Below, piece after piece: positions 42,340 to 51,715 of a DNA stretch of 64,000 bases; within the stretch, counting starts at the first letter, position 1, and the number at the start of each line of letters is the position of its first letter. Under the pieces are notes generated by a model. That model was not told the origin of the DNA. It did not search any database and worked only from the letters and a program-made list of their open reading frames with translations. Position numbers and translations under genes: made by a program. Source of the stretch: Streptomyces sp. SAI-135 (GTDB taxonomy: Bacteria > Actinomycetota > Actinomycetes > Streptomycetales > Streptomycetaceae); contig NZ_JARXYP010000002.1 in NCBI RefSeq assembly GCF_029893805.1, positions 6,076,001 to 6,140,000 on the forward strand, given 5' to 3'.

Positions 42340-44754
42340 ATGGCTTCGACGTCCACACCGCTCACTCTGCCTGTGCTGCCGCTCGACGACGAGGTCGTGC
42401 TGCCCGGAATGGTGGTGCCGCTGGACCTGAACGACACCGACGTCCGCGCCGCGGTGGAGGCCGCCCAGGCCGCCGCCCGCTCGGAACCCGGAAAGCCCAA
42501 GGTCCTCCTGGTGCCACGCATCGACGGCACCTACGCGAGCACCGGTGTGCTCGGCACCGTCGAGCAGGTCGGCCGCCTGGCCGACGGCGACCCGGGCGCG
42601 CTCATCCGCGGCCGGAGCAGGGTGAAGATCGGTGCGGGGACCACCGGCCCGGGCGCCGCCCTGTGGGTCGAGGGGACCACGGTCGACCAGACCGTCCCCG
42701 AACCGCTGCCGGGTCACGTCACGGAACTGGTCAAGGAGTACAAGGCCCTCGCCACCGCATGGCTGCGCAAGCGCGGCGCCTGGCAGGTCGTGGACCGGGT
42801 GCAGGCCATCGACGACGTGTCCGCGCTCGCCGACAACTCCGGTTACTCGCCGTTCCTGACCACCGAGCAGAAGGTCGAACTGCTGGAGACCGCCGACCCG
42901 GTCGCCCGCCTCAAGCTCGCCACCCAGCAGCTGCGCGACCACCTCGCCGAGCAGGACGTCGCCGAGACCATCGCGAAGGACGTCCAGGAGGGCGTCGACA
43001 AGCAGCAGCGCGAGTTCCTGCTCCGCCGTCAGCTGGAAGCCGTACGTAAGGAACTGCGCGAGCTCAACGGCGAGCAGGAGGGCGAGGAGTCCGACGACTA
43101 CCGTGCCCGGGTGGAGGCCGCCGACCTGCCCGAGAAGGTGCGGGAAGCCGCCCTCAAGGAGGTCGACAAGCTGGAGCGGTCCTCCGACCAGTCGCCCGAG
43201 GGTTCCTGGATCCGCACCTGGCTGGACACCGTCCTCGAACTGCCGTGGAACGAGCGGACCGAGGACGCCTACGACATCCAGGGCGCCAAGGCGGTCCTGG
43301 ACGCCGAGCACGCCGGTCTTGAGGACGTGAAGGAGCGGATCACCGAGTACCTCGCGGTGCGCAAGCGCCGCAACGACCGGGGCCTCGGGGTCGTCGGCGG
43401 CCGGCGCGGCGGTGCCGTGCTCGCCCTCGTCGGGCCTCCCGGCGTCGGCAAGACCTCGCTCGGCGAGTCGGTCGCGCACGCCATGGGCCGCAAGTTCGTC
43501 CGCGTCGCCCTCGGTGGAGTACGGGACGAGGCGGAGATCCGCGGTCACCGGCGGACGTACGTCGGCGCGCTGCCCGGCCGGATCGTGCGGGCCATCAAGG
43601 AGGCCGGTTCGATGAACCCGGTCGTCCTGCTCGACGAGATCGACAAGGTGGGCTCCGACTTCCGCGGCGACCCCGCGGCGGCCCTCCTGGAGGTCCTGGA
43701 CCCGGCGCAGAACCACACCTTCCGCGACCACTACCTGGAGGTCGAACTCGACCTGTCCGACGTGGTGTTCCTCGCGACGGCGAACGTCCTGGAGGCCATC
43801 CCGGAGGCTCTGCTCGACCGTATGGAGCTGGTCCGCCTCGACGGCTACACCGAGGACGAGAAGATCGTCATCGCCCGCGACCACCTGCTCCCGCGCCAGC
43901 TGGAGCGGGCGGGGCTCGCGAAGGACGAGGTCGTCATCGACGAGAGCGCGCTGCGCAAGCTCGCCGGCGAGTACACCCGCGAGGCGGGCGTGCGCACCCT
44001 GGAGCGGTCCGTCGCGAGGCTGCTGCGCAAGGTGGCGGCCCAGCACGAACTCGGCGAGCGGGAGCTGCCGTTCACCATCACGGACGAGGACCTGCGCGGC
44101 CTGATCGGCCGGCCGCACCACGTGCCCGAGTCGGCCCAGGACCCCGCGGAGCGCCGTACGGCCGTCCCGGGTGTGGCGACCGGACTCGCGGTCACCGGAG
44201 CGGGCGGGGACGTGCTGTTCGTCGAGGCGTCGCTGGCCGACCCGGAGACGGGCGCGGCGGGTCTGACGCTGACCGGCCAGCTGGGTGACGTGATGAAGGA
44301 GAGCGCGCAGATCGCGCTGAGCTTCCTCAGGTCGCACGGCGCCGAGCTGGAGCTGCCGGTCGGCGACCTCAAGGACCGGGGTGTGCACATCCACTTCCCG
44401 GCGGGCGCGGTCCCCAAGGACGGCCCGAGCGCGGGCGTCACCATGACGACGGCGCTGGCCTCGCTGCTCTCCGGCCGCCTGGTCCGCACGGACGTGGCCA
44501 TGACGGGCGAGGTCTCGCTGACCGGTCGTGTCCTGCCCATCGGCGGCGTGAAGCAGAAGCTGCTCGCCGCGCACCGCGCCGGGGTGAGTACCGTCATCAT
44601 CCCGAAGCGCAACGAGGCCGACCTGGACGACGTCCCGGCGGAGGTGCTGGACAAGCTCGACGTCCACGCCGTCACCGACGTGCGCCAGGTCCTGGAGCTG
44701 GCGCTGGCCCCGGCCGTCAACGGGGCGGCGCCGGAGGTTCCGGTGGCGGCGTGA
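42340..44754 (+). CDS. lon: ATP-dependent Lon protease
   Basis: 804 residues from MASTSTPLTLPVLPL, GGGGAG upstream. N-terminal LON substrate-binding domain to ~residue 200, coiled region (EFLLRRQLEAVRKELRELNGEQEG). AAA+ with Walker A VGPPGVGKTSLGESVA (~residue 366) and Walker B PVVLLDEIDKVGSD. Serine-lysine protease domain: KDGPSAGVTMTTALAS (catalytic Ser ~697) and GGVKQKLLAAHRAGVSTVIIPKRNEADL (catalytic Lys ~740). It degrades misfolded and regulatory proteins. Expression is likely repressed by HspR through the HAIR box. Ends at a hairpin shared with the GH25 gene. Confidence 0.97.
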   Translation: MASTSTPLTLPVLPLDDEVVLPGMVVPLDLNDTDVRAAVEAAQAAARSEPGKPKVLLVPRIDGTYASTGVLGTVEQVGRLADGDPGALIRGRSRVKIGAGTTGPGAALWVEGTTVDQTVPEPLPGHVTELVKEYKALATAWLRKRGAWQVVDRVQAIDDVSALADNSGYSPFLTTEQKVELLETADPVARLKLATQQLRDHLAEQDVAETIAKDVQEGVDKQQREFLLRRQLEAVRKELRELNGEQEGEESDDYRARVEAADLPEKVREAALKEVDKLERSSDQSPEGSWIRTWLDTVLELPWNERTEDAYDIQGAKAVLDAEHAGLEDVKERITEYLAVRKRRNDRGLGVVGGRRGGAVLALVGPPGVGKTSLGESVAHAMGRKFVRVALGGVRDEAEIRGHRRTYVGALPGRIVRAIKEAGSMNPVVLLDEIDKVGSDFRGDPAAALLEVLDPAQNHTFRDHYLEVELDLSDVVFLATANVLEAIPEALLDRMELVRLDGYTEDEKIVIARDHLLPRQLERAGLAKDEVVIDESALRKLAGEYTREAGVRTLERSVARLLRKVAAQHELGERELPFTITDEDLRGLIGRPHHVPESAQDPAERRTAVPGVATGLAVTGAGGDVLFVEASLADPETGAAGLTLTGQLGDVMKESAQIALSFLRSHGAELELPVGDLKDRGVHIHFPAGAVPKDGPSAGVTMTTALASLLSGRLVRTDVAMTGEVSLTGRVLPIGGVKQKLLAAHRAGVSTVIIPKRNEADLDDVPAEVLDKLDVHAVTDVRQVLELALAPAVNGAAPEVPVAA

Positions 44755-44774
44755 CGGGTGCTGCCGGATGAGGT

Positions 44775-44811
44775 GAAGGCCCGGGTTCTCGTGAGGGAGG
44801 CCCGGGCCTTC
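44775..44811. terminator. Bidirectional terminator hairpin after lon
   Basis: GAAGGCCCGGG and CCCGGGCCTTC form a perfect 11-base stem with a 15-base loop, 20 bases after the lon stop and 19 before the convergent lysozyme stop. Confidence 0.85.
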
Positions 44812-44829
44812 GCCGTACGCGGAGGCGGG

Positions 44830-45666
44830 TCAGCCGTTGGCGAGGGCCTGCACCCGGTCGAGCGCGCCGTTGAAGCGGTCGTGGTCGCCGACCGTCGGGC
44901 CGGTCGAGGTGTACTGCCACATGGTGTACGTGCTCCAGCCGGCCGGGAGGGTGCCGGGCGTCGAGGCGTAGCGCGCGATCCACAGCGGGGTGGTGGAGGC
45001 GAAGCCGCCGTAGTTGCCGGTGCACTGGGTCCACCAGGTGGTGGCGGTGTAGATGACGGCCTGCCGGCCGGTGCGCGCCTTGTACCGGTTCAGGAAGTCG
45101 CGGATCCAGGTGACCATCGCGCTCTGCGTCTTGCCGAAGCAGGCGTCGCCGTACGGGTTCCACTCGATGTCGAGCACCCCGGGCAGGGTCCTGCCGTCCC
45201 TGGACCAGGCGCCGCCGTGGTCGACGAAGTAGTCGGCCTGCGTCGCGCCGCTCGTGGTGTCCGGGGTGGCGAAGTGGTAGGCCCCACGGATCATCCCGAC
45301 GCCGTAGGAGCCGGTGTACTGCTGGGAGAAGTAGGGATTCGTGTAGTACGTCCCCTCGCTGGCCTTGGTGTACGCCCACCGGACGCCGCTGTTCCAGAGG
45401 GTCGACCAGGCGACGTTGCCCTGGTAGCTGGCGACGTCCACGCCCTCCGTCTGGGTGGCGCGGGTGCCGGCGGGGAGACCGCTCTGGCCGTCGTGCGCTA
45501 CGACGCCCATCCCCATGTGGGCGGAGCCGCGGGCCGGGACGGCGGTGGCCTCGGGGGATTCCGCGGCCGGGGCGGGGGCCGTGTGGAGCAGGGAGAACGC
45601 GGTGAGCAGGAGTCCGACGAGGAAGAGGCGTCGGGGACGTATCGGTTCGGGTCTGTGCACGGGCAT
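44830..45666 (-). CDS. Secreted GH25 lysozyme
   Basis: 278 residues. Signal peptide MPVHRPEPIRPRRLFLVGLL, then LTAFSLLHTAPAPAAE, likely cut after APA. A GH25 (cellosyl/Chalaropsis type) domain starts EGVDVASYQGNVAW with the Asp of the DxxxYQG motif. It continues WAYTKASEGTYYTNPYFSQQY, GAYHFATPDTTSGATQADYFV, LDIEWNP (catalytic DxE) and TYTMWQYTSTG. It hydrolyses peptidoglycan beta-1,4 bonds. Ribosome site GGAGG. Exported; it may aid wall remodelling or act on other bacteria. Confidence 0.93.
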   Translation of the reverse strand: MPVHRPEPIRPRRLFLVGLLLTAFSLLHTAPAPAAESPEATAVPARGSAHMGMGVVAHDGQSGLPAGTRATQTEGVDVASYQGNVAWSTLWNSGVRWAYTKASEGTYYTNPYFSQQYTGSYGVGMIRGAYHFATPDTTSGATQADYFVDHGGAWSRDGRTLPGVLDIEWNPYGDACFGKTQSAMVTWIRDFLNRYKARTGRQAVIYTATTWWTQCTGNYGGFASTTPLWIARYASTPGTLPAGWSTYTMWQYTSTGPTVGDHDRFNGALDRVQALANG

Positions 45667-45901
45667 GGCGTGCCTCCGAAGGCTCGGTGATGCTCGGTGG
45701 GGGGACTGGGGAAGGCCGTGCCAGGCTGACGTGGGCATGCCAGCCACCGCTCGGTCAAGACGCTACGTACGGGGACGACGGGGTGGGAAGAGGGACCGGA
45801 CGCTGCCGTTGGTCTAGCCCTGCGAAATACTTACGGAGCTGCGGTGATGTCGCAATTTGGCGGAAACTTTCACGACCGGGAAATCCAGGGCAGGGGCTGA
45901 C

Positions 45902-46396
45902 GTGCACGAAGACGGAAACGGCGAGGGTGGCCGGAGCGGGGCCGAGGCGGCGCCGAACGGTGTGGACCAGCCCGGATTCCTGGCGCTGGAGCGCGAGTTG
46001 ACCGTCCTGCTGCGCCGCGCCCGGGCCAACCAGGGGGAGATGGCCCGGGAGGTCCACCCCGACCTGGAGTCTGCGGCCTACGGACTGCTCGTCCGTCTGG
46101 ATGAATGCGGCCGCCAGCGCGCCACCGAGCTGGCCGGGTACATCGGGGTCGGCAAGGCCACGATGTCCCGCCAGCTGCGCGCCCTGGAGGACCTGGGCCT
46201 CGTCACCCGCGAACCCGACCCCGCGGACGGGCGGGCCTGGCTGGTCGACCTCACCGAGGAGGGCCGCTCCCGCGTGCACCGCGTCCGCGACGCCCGCCGT
46301 GCCCGCTACGCCGGCCGCCTCGCCCACTGGAACCCGGCAGAGGTCACCGAACTGGCCCGCCTGCTCCACCAGCTGAACCGGGGCATGGAGAAGTAG
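45902..46396 (+). CDS. MarR-family transcriptional regulator
   Basis: 164 residues from GTG (start uncertain; a TTG at 45857 is in frame). A disordered, acidic N-terminal ~30 residues is followed by the winged helix: DLESAAYGLLVRLDECGRQRATELAGYIGVGKATMSRQLRALEDLGLVTREPDPADGRAWLVDLTEEG, with the conserved DxR wing (DPADGRA). Helical dimerisation ends the protein. Target unknown; the divergent gene is the GH25 lysozyme. Confidence 0.88.
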   Translation: MHEDGNGEGGRSGAEAAPNGVDQPGFLALERELTVLLRRARANQGEMAREVHPDLESAAYGLLVRLDECGRQRATELAGYIGVGKATMSRQLRALEDLGLVTREPDPADGRAWLVDLTEEGRSRVHRVRDARRARYAGRLAHWNPAEVTELARLLHQLNRGMEK

Positions 46397-46965
46397 CCCA
46401 CCGCCGGGGTACACGCGCGGGCGCCTGAGGTGACGGTGCCGGGTGGACGCCGTCGAGGACGCCGCACGGGTGATTTTCGTGGCGTCACCGGCCGGTGCCG
46501 TTGGGCCGGCGGCGTGGGGGCGGCTCCGGTGGGCGCATCAGCGGTGTCGGCGGCTGTCGGTGCTCCGAGTGCTTCGTGCGTCTGCTGCATCCCGCCTGCT
46601 GCGTCCCGCCTGCTGCATCCCCTGCGTGTCCCGGCGGTGCCGAGTCGGTGCCGTAGGCGGGCTGCGCAGGAACTGCTCCCATGGGGCATCCGCCCTCTCG
46701 CCCCCCGTCGAGGCCGCCGAGCGCACCGGCTCCATCCGCTCCGGCCGGCCCATCCCCGCCGCGCCCGAGTCCCAGCCGGTCCCGTAGAGCCCACCACGCG
46801 GGTGTCCCCCGGGTGGACATGCCCCGCCCTCCGGGCCCGCGACGCCGGGGCGCCGGCCGGGGTTGCGGGCCACCCGGTCAGGCGCCCCGCACCGAACCGC
46901 AGCCCACCGCACCGATTAGCAGTCCACCGCACCGGAGCGCACCGCACCCGCCCCCCACCACCCCC
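46397..46965. other. Intergenic region with short tandem repeats
   Basis: 569 bases between the MarR gene and the convergent PP2C gene. Three 14-base units CTGCTGCATCCCGC lie at 46582-46623. Two to three 20-base units (ACCGAACCGCAGCCCACCGC and variants) lie at 46891-46950. Open frames here are low-complexity; I support no gene. Confidence 0.6.
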
Positions 46966-47754
46966 TCACAACTCCACGTACACCACCGTCGCGTCGTCAT
47001 GGGTCTTGCTGCCGCCCAGCCAGGTGCGCCGCTCCGCGTCCGCGCGTTCCCGTTCCCGGACGCGGTCCACGAGGGCCTGCGGGCCCTCCTTGCGGACGAA
47101 GGTGCAGCAGTCCCCCCAGCCGCCCTCGTGGAACTTCTCCACCCACCGGGCCGCCCCGTCCGTCAGGGCCAGCAGACCGCGCACCGACGAGCGCGGGAGC
47201 ACTCCCGTGACCGCGCGCCCCGCCACCGACGGGTCCGCCGCCGCCGTGAAGAAGCCGCCCTCCTTGTTGCGGAGGTTGGCGTCGACGAGCGCGGCCGTGG
47301 CCAGAAAGGCGCGGGGGAGGCGGGAGAGGCGGTCGTCCAGGACCGCCGAGACCGTGCCGTCCGCCGCCTCCACCAGCAGCGCCGAGTCCGACAGGACCAG
47401 GTACTCGACCGATTCCGGGGACCACCGCGCGATCACCACCGTCGCCTGCGGCGTACGCGGGTGAGAAAGGTCACAACCTTCACCATGTGTCTCCGCTGTG
47501 CGCACGATCGCCCGGGACAGCACCTCGGTCAGGGGAACATCCGGGAGCGAAACGGCCAGTTCGGTCAGCGCGCCGCCGAGCCGGGCCGTGAACCAGGGGA
47601 CGGAATGCAGACAGCCCGTCGGACCCGTGGGCGGGGTGACACCGTCGAGGGCGACCAGGACGCCGCCCTGTCCGGAAGCGGGGAGCGCGACGCTCGCGAA
47701 GTCCTCGTTGGGCCGCTGGACATCGCCGGGTTCCGAGACAAGTTCCGTACGCAT
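46966..47754 (-). CDS. PP2C-like protein phosphatase
   Basis: 262 residues from MRTELVSEPGDVQRPNEDFASVALP (RPNEDF is PP2C motif 1). Then VLVALDGVTPP (metal-binding Asp, here DGV rather than DGMGG), RGLLALTDGAARWVEKF (the TDG motif) and C-terminal KTHDDATVVYVEL (DD metal pair). It is a diverged PPM-type phosphatase, somewhat reduced at the second motif, so activity on Ser/Thr phosphate is likely but not certain. Divergent from the conservon. Confidence 0.82.
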   Translation of the reverse strand: MRTELVSEPGDVQRPNEDFASVALPASGQGGVLVALDGVTPPTGPTGCLHSVPWFTARLGGALTELAVSLPDVPLTEVLSRAIVRTAETHGEGCDLSHPRTPQATVVIARWSPESVEYLVLSDSALLVEAADGTVSAVLDDRLSRLPRAFLATAALVDANLRNKEGGFFTAAADPSVAGRAVTGVLPRSSVRGLLALTDGAARWVEKFHEGGWGDCCTFVRKEGPQALVDRVRERERADAERRTWLGGSKTHDDATVVYVEL

Positions 47755-48093
47755 TCGGCCAGTCTGCACGAGCCCTTCACAAGCTTCGTCAAAGCCTGGC
47801 AACCGTCGCGGAATTGACGTAGTCGCGCAGGTCAGACGCCAGGTTTGGGTTGGAATGGCGGGCTCCTGGCAGGCGTGGTGGCGAATACTGCCATCGGTCC
47901 TCGCCGACGTCCAACCGGCCTGCCGCGCACGGTCCGTGCGCGTGCCGCAGGAACTTGCCCGCCAACTCCCCTCCGGGGTTCACTCCTTCGGGTGGCGGCT
48001 CAGGCGATGCGCGGCCACCGACCACCGGCGCTGGGAGGGTCGGGAACCGTACCCCGGTGTGTACACCAGTTGACTGAGCGTCACCCCGGGCCC
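47755..48093. other. Intergenic region, PP2C / conservon
   Basis: 339 bases with the divergent promoters of the phosphatase and conservon. Nothing else can be supported; no repeats or RNA folds of note. Confidence 0.45.
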
Positions 48094-50820
48094 ATGGGTA
48101 TCACGAGTTCAGGAATGCGAGCAGCGGTGCAGAAGACGCGGCCTCGTCGCACAGGCAAGCAGACGGCCTCCGGCAACGGCGCGGAGCGCACAGCCGCCAC
48201 GCCCGGCGCCCCCGGGACTCCCGTCGGCAAGGGCCGCCCCACCCACGTCCGCACCCGGCTGATTCTGGCCGTCGCCGTCGTGGCCGCCGCGATCGCCGGG
48301 GCCGGCGCCCCCTCCCTCGTCACCGCCTCGGGCGACCTCCACGACTCCCAGGACCTGGTGACGCTCGCCGAGCAGACCCAGGACGCCCTCGACCTCGCCC
48401 ACGCGCTCGCCGACGAACGCGACGAGGTCACCTCGTACATCGCCGCCGGACGGCCCAGGGCGAAGGCGCCCGGCGAGCAGTCGAGCGCCCGCGTGGACCG
48501 CCAGGCCGAGGAACTGCGCGCCGACAGCGACCTGTCCGCCACCCTGCGCGCCGACCTCGACGACATCGCCGCCGTCCGCCGCTCCGCGCTCACCGGCAGG
48601 ACCACCGCCCTGGAGACGCACAACGCGTACTCCGCCGCCATCACCGAACTGCACCGCCTCGCCGAGGAACTGGCCGAGAAGACGCCGGCCCGCGCCGGCT
48701 CCGGTGCGTACTCCCTCGCCGAGCTGGACTCCGCCGTGCAGCAGGCCGCCGCCACCCGGGGACTGCTGCTCGCGGCGCTCAGCGTGCCCACGACGACCCG
48801 CAGCGTCTACGACCCGATCACCGGCCTGACGAACACCGAGAAGGTCTCCTCCAAGGCCGACGCCGCCCAGCGCGACGCGCTCAGCGCCGCCGCCCAGCAG
48901 GCCCGGCTGCGCTCCGACGCGGCTCTCGCCGACTTCCGCGACTCCGCGCCCGCCACCGCCAAGGCGGGCTACGACTCCACGGTCACCGGCCCCGAGGTCA
49001 ACTCCGCCGACAAGTACCTCGCCGCCCTCACCGACCGGCCCACCCTGTCCGCGGGTGAGCTGAGCACCGGCACCGCCAAGCTCGATGCCGCCCTCTCCGC
49101 CCGCGTCGACCTCATGCGCGGTGCCGAGTCGGCGCTCTTCGACCGCAGGGTCAAGGCACTCGCCCAGCTCCGCGACGACGACGTCACCGCGCTGGAGCTG
49201 CGGGTCGCGATACTCGGCGCCCTGATGCTGCTGGCCGTGGGCATCAGCACCGCCATGGCCCGTACCCTCACCCGCCCCCTGTCCGTGCTGCGCCGCGGCT
49301 CGGCCCGGCTCGCCGGGGCCGAGGACCCCACGACCGAGGAAGCGGTCTCCTTCACCGGCCGCAACGACGAGTTCGCCCAGGTCGTCCGCTCCGTCAACAC
49401 CCTGCACGCGCACGCGGCCGGGCTCGCCGAGCGGATCGCCACCCTGGAGTCCGACCGCAAGCACCTGGTCGGCCAGCGCCAGAAGATGGCCGACGCCCGC
49501 GAACAGCTCAAGGCGGAACTCGCCGAGTCGGCCGCCCAGTTGGAGCGGCTGCGCACCACCATCGGCGCCACCTTCGTCAACCTGGCGCTGCGCACCCTCG
49601 GCCTCGTCGAGCGGCAACTCGCCGTCATCGAGAGCCTGGAGGAGCGCGAGCAGGACCCCGAGCGCCTCGCGACCCTCTTCAAGCTCGACCACTTCGCCAC
49701 GGTCATGCGCCGCCACAGCGAGAACCTCCTCGTCCTCGCCGGCACGGAACACGTGCAGCAGAGCGCGAACCCGGTCCCGCTGGTCGACGTCGTCCGCGCC
49801 GCGGTCAGCGAGATCGAGCGCTACGAGCGCGTCCGGATCGCCGCCCTGCCGCCGCACGCCCACGTGGTCGGCTTCGCCGCGGACGACCTCTCGCACCTGC
49901 TGGCCGAACTGATGGAGAACGCCACCTCGTTCTCCCCGCCCGACCTGCCCGTCGAGGTCTCCGGCTGGCTCCTGGAGAGCGGCGAGGTCATGCTCTCCGT
50001 CCAGGACGAGGGCATCGGCATGACCGCCGAGCGGATGACCACCCTCAACTCCCGCCTCGCCGAGTTCGACCCCGAGGCCGCCTACGAGTCGTACGACGAG
50101 GGCGACGAGGGTCTGGGCCTCGGCCTGTACGTGGTGGCCCGGCTCGCCCACCGGCACGGTGTCCGCGTGCAGCTGCGCGAGCAGAAGCAGGGGGGTGTGG
50201 CCGCGGTGGTGGTCCTCCCCAAGCCGCTGTTCACCGCCGCGCCCACGTCCGCCGTGCCGGCCGCCGACGGCCCGGTCACCGGCACCACCCACTCCTTCTC
50301 CCTGCCGGGCGCGAACGCGGAGGCCAACTCCAATGTCCTGAACGGCCGTTCGCAGGGCGACCCGCTGGTGACGCTGGCCGAGCAGGCCGTACGCGAGCAG
50401 GCGGCGGAGTCCCCGGCCGAGACGACGATGGAGCTGCTGGCACCGGTACCGGCACAACCGGAGCCGGAGCCCGAGCCCGTACCGGAGGAGCCCCAGGCGC
50501 AGGAGGCCGAGGCCGAGGCCGAGGCCGAGACCGAGCACACCCGCGCCGACGAGGAGCCCGTCACCGACAAGGGCCTCCCCAAGCGCACACCCAAGATCAC
50601 CGCGCCCACCGCCCCGGCCCCGCGCCGGCGCAACGCTTCTGTGGACGCCGACGCACTCCGCCGCCGGCTGGGCGGCTTCCGCCGGGGGGCGGAGGCCGGC
50701 TACCGCGACGTGGAGGCGGAGATCAAGGAACACACCGGCGAGACCAAACTGCCGACCGCAGAACACCGCACCGCATCCGAAGAAGCCACGGGGGGCACAG
50801 CCGAGGAGGCAAGCAGTTGA
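48094..50820 (+). CDS. cvnA: CvnA-type sensor histidine kinase-like protein of a conservon
   Basis: 908 residues; an ATG seven codons later is also possible. Membrane helix ~54-78 (TRLILAVAVVAAAIAGAGAP). A large extracytoplasmic nitrate/nitrite-sensing-like helical domain runs to ~365. Second helix VAILGALMLLAVGISTAMA. HAMP (RTLTRPLSVLRRGSARLAG), coiled coil, GHKL ATPase with LLAELMENATSFSPPDLPV, VQDEGIGMTAERM and GLGLGLYVVARLAHRHG. A Pro/Glu-rich C-terminal tail follows. The usual H-box histidine is not apparent. CvnA proteins sit at the membrane and recruit CvnB-D. First gene of the four-gene unit. Confidence 0.92.
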   Translation: MGITSSGMRAAVQKTRPRRTGKQTASGNGAERTAATPGAPGTPVGKGRPTHVRTRLILAVAVVAAAIAGAGAPSLVTASGDLHDSQDLVTLAEQTQDALDLAHALADERDEVTSYIAAGRPRAKAPGEQSSARVDRQAEELRADSDLSATLRADLDDIAAVRRSALTGRTTALETHNAYSAAITELHRLAEELAEKTPARAGSGAYSLAELDSAVQQAAATRGLLLAALSVPTTTRSVYDPITGLTNTEKVSSKADAAQRDALSAAAQQARLRSDAALADFRDSAPATAKAGYDSTVTGPEVNSADKYLAALTDRPTLSAGELSTGTAKLDAALSARVDLMRGAESALFDRRVKALAQLRDDDVTALELRVAILGALMLLAVGISTAMARTLTRPLSVLRRGSARLAGAEDPTTEEAVSFTGRNDEFAQVVRSVNTLHAHAAGLAERIATLESDRKHLVGQRQKMADAREQLKAELAESAAQLERLRTTIGATFVNLALRTLGLVERQLAVIESLEEREQDPERLATLFKLDHFATVMRRHSENLLVLAGTEHVQQSANPVPLVDVVRAAVSEIERYERVRIAALPPHAHVVGFAADDLSHLLAELMENATSFSPPDLPVEVSGWLLESGEVMLSVQDEGIGMTAERMTTLNSRLAEFDPEAAYESYDEGDEGLGLGLYVVARLAHRHGVRVQLREQKQGGVAAVVVLPKPLFTAAPTSAVPAADGPVTGTTHSFSLPGANAEANSNVLNGRSQGDPLVTLAEQAVREQAAESPAETTMELLAPVPAQPEPEPEPVPEEPQAQEAEAEAEAETEHTRADEEPVTDKGLPKRTPKITAPTAPAPRRRNASVDADALRRRLGGFRRGAEAGYRDVEAEIKEHTGETKLPTAEHRTASEEATGGTAEEASS

Positions 50821-51314
50821 CCGCGCCCAGTACCTTCGGACTGAGTCGTGAAGCCCGCAATCTCCACTTCCTGCTGACCAACCTCGTGGAGGAGGTACCC
50901 GGCGTCCAGTCCGTCGCCGTGGTCTCCTCCGACGGCCTGCTCCTGCTCTCCTCCGACGCCGAGCGCAACGCGGAGGCACGAGAGGCCAGGGACGGGAAGC
51001 CCGCCGGCCCGCGCGGCTCGTCCGCCGACCTCGCGACCATCGTCTCCGGCATCGGCAGCCTCACCCTCGGCGCCGCCAAGCTCATGGACTTCGGCACCAC
51101 GAAGCACACCATGATCGCGATGGACGAGGGCAGCCTGTTCGTGATGTCGATCAGCGACGGTTCGCTGCTCGGTGTGCACGGCTCCGCGGACTGCGACATG
51201 AGCGTCGTCGCGTACCACATGGCCCTGTTCGTCGGCCGCGCGGGCCACGTCCTGACCCCCGAACTCCGCAGCGAGCTGCGCCAGTCGCTGGAGAACGACG
51301 GGAGCGCCCGATGA
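50817..51314 (+). CDS. cvnB: Roadblock/LC7 protein of conservon
   Basis: 165 residues from a TTG overlapping the cvnA stop (TTGA), with GAGGAGG upstream. Roadblock fold: FGLSREARNLHFLLTNLVEEVPGVQSVAVVSSDGLLLLSSD, LATIVSGIGSLTLGAAKLMDFG, CDMSVVAYHMALFVGRAG. A GTPase-activating or scaffold partner for CvnD, by analogy with MglB. ATGA overlap with cvnC. Confidence 0.93.
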   Translation: MTAPSTFGLSREARNLHFLLTNLVEEVPGVQSVAVVSSDGLLLLSSDAERNAEAREARDGKPAGPRGSSADLATIVSGIGSLTLGAAKLMDFGTTKHTMIAMDEGSLFVMSISDGSLLGVHGSADCDMSVVAYHMALFVGRAGHVLTPELRSELRQSLENDGSAR

Positions 51315-51715
51315 CGAACAGGCCCGAGCTCCCGGTCCGCGGCGGCGACCGCAAACCCGCCCGGGTGCGGCCGTACTCGCTCACCGGCGGCCGCACCCGC
51401 TTCGGCCACGTCCTCCTCGTGGAGACCTTCGTGGCGGCCCTGGAGGCCCCCGAGGAGCGCAAGGAGCTCACCAACGGCTCGCTGAAGTCGGTCATGCCGG
51501 AGCTGCGGGCCATCGTCGAACTGTGCCGCCGGATGCGCACGGTGGCCGAGATCGCCGCGCTGCTGAAGATGCCGCTCGGCGTGGTCCGGGTGCTCCTCAG
51601 CGACCTCGCGGACCAGGGAAAGATCCGTGTGTACGGCACCGGGACCGGTCATGGCACGGGCCGTCCCGACCGCGCTCTGCTGGAAAGGGTGCTGAGTGGA
51701 CTCCGTCGTCTCTGA
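51311..51715 (+). CDS. cvnC: DUF742 protein of conservon
   Basis: 134 residues. DUF742 is recognised by VRPYSLTGGRTRFGHVLLVETFV, MPELRAIVELCRRMRTVAEIAALLKMPLGVVRVLLSDLADQGKIRVY, the last part a winged-helix-like segment. It links the kinase-like and GTPase components in conservons. Overlaps cvnD by 20 bases. Confidence 0.93.
   Translation: MTNRPELPVRGGDRKPARVRPYSLTGGRTRFGHVLLVETFVAALEAPEERKELTNGSLKSVMPELRAIVELCRRMRTVAEIAALLKMPLGVVRVLLSDLADQGKIRVYGTGTGHGTGRPDRALLERVLSGLRRL

Noticed and set aside
42199..44667. 822-codon minus-strand frame opposite lon
   Set aside because: Pure antisense of lon with Val/Asp/Arg-rich repeats and no family features.
46430..46965. Possible protein genes in the MarR-PP2C spacer
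   Set aside because: Frames are low-complexity Arg/Pro/Ala and follow short tandem repeats; no start signals.
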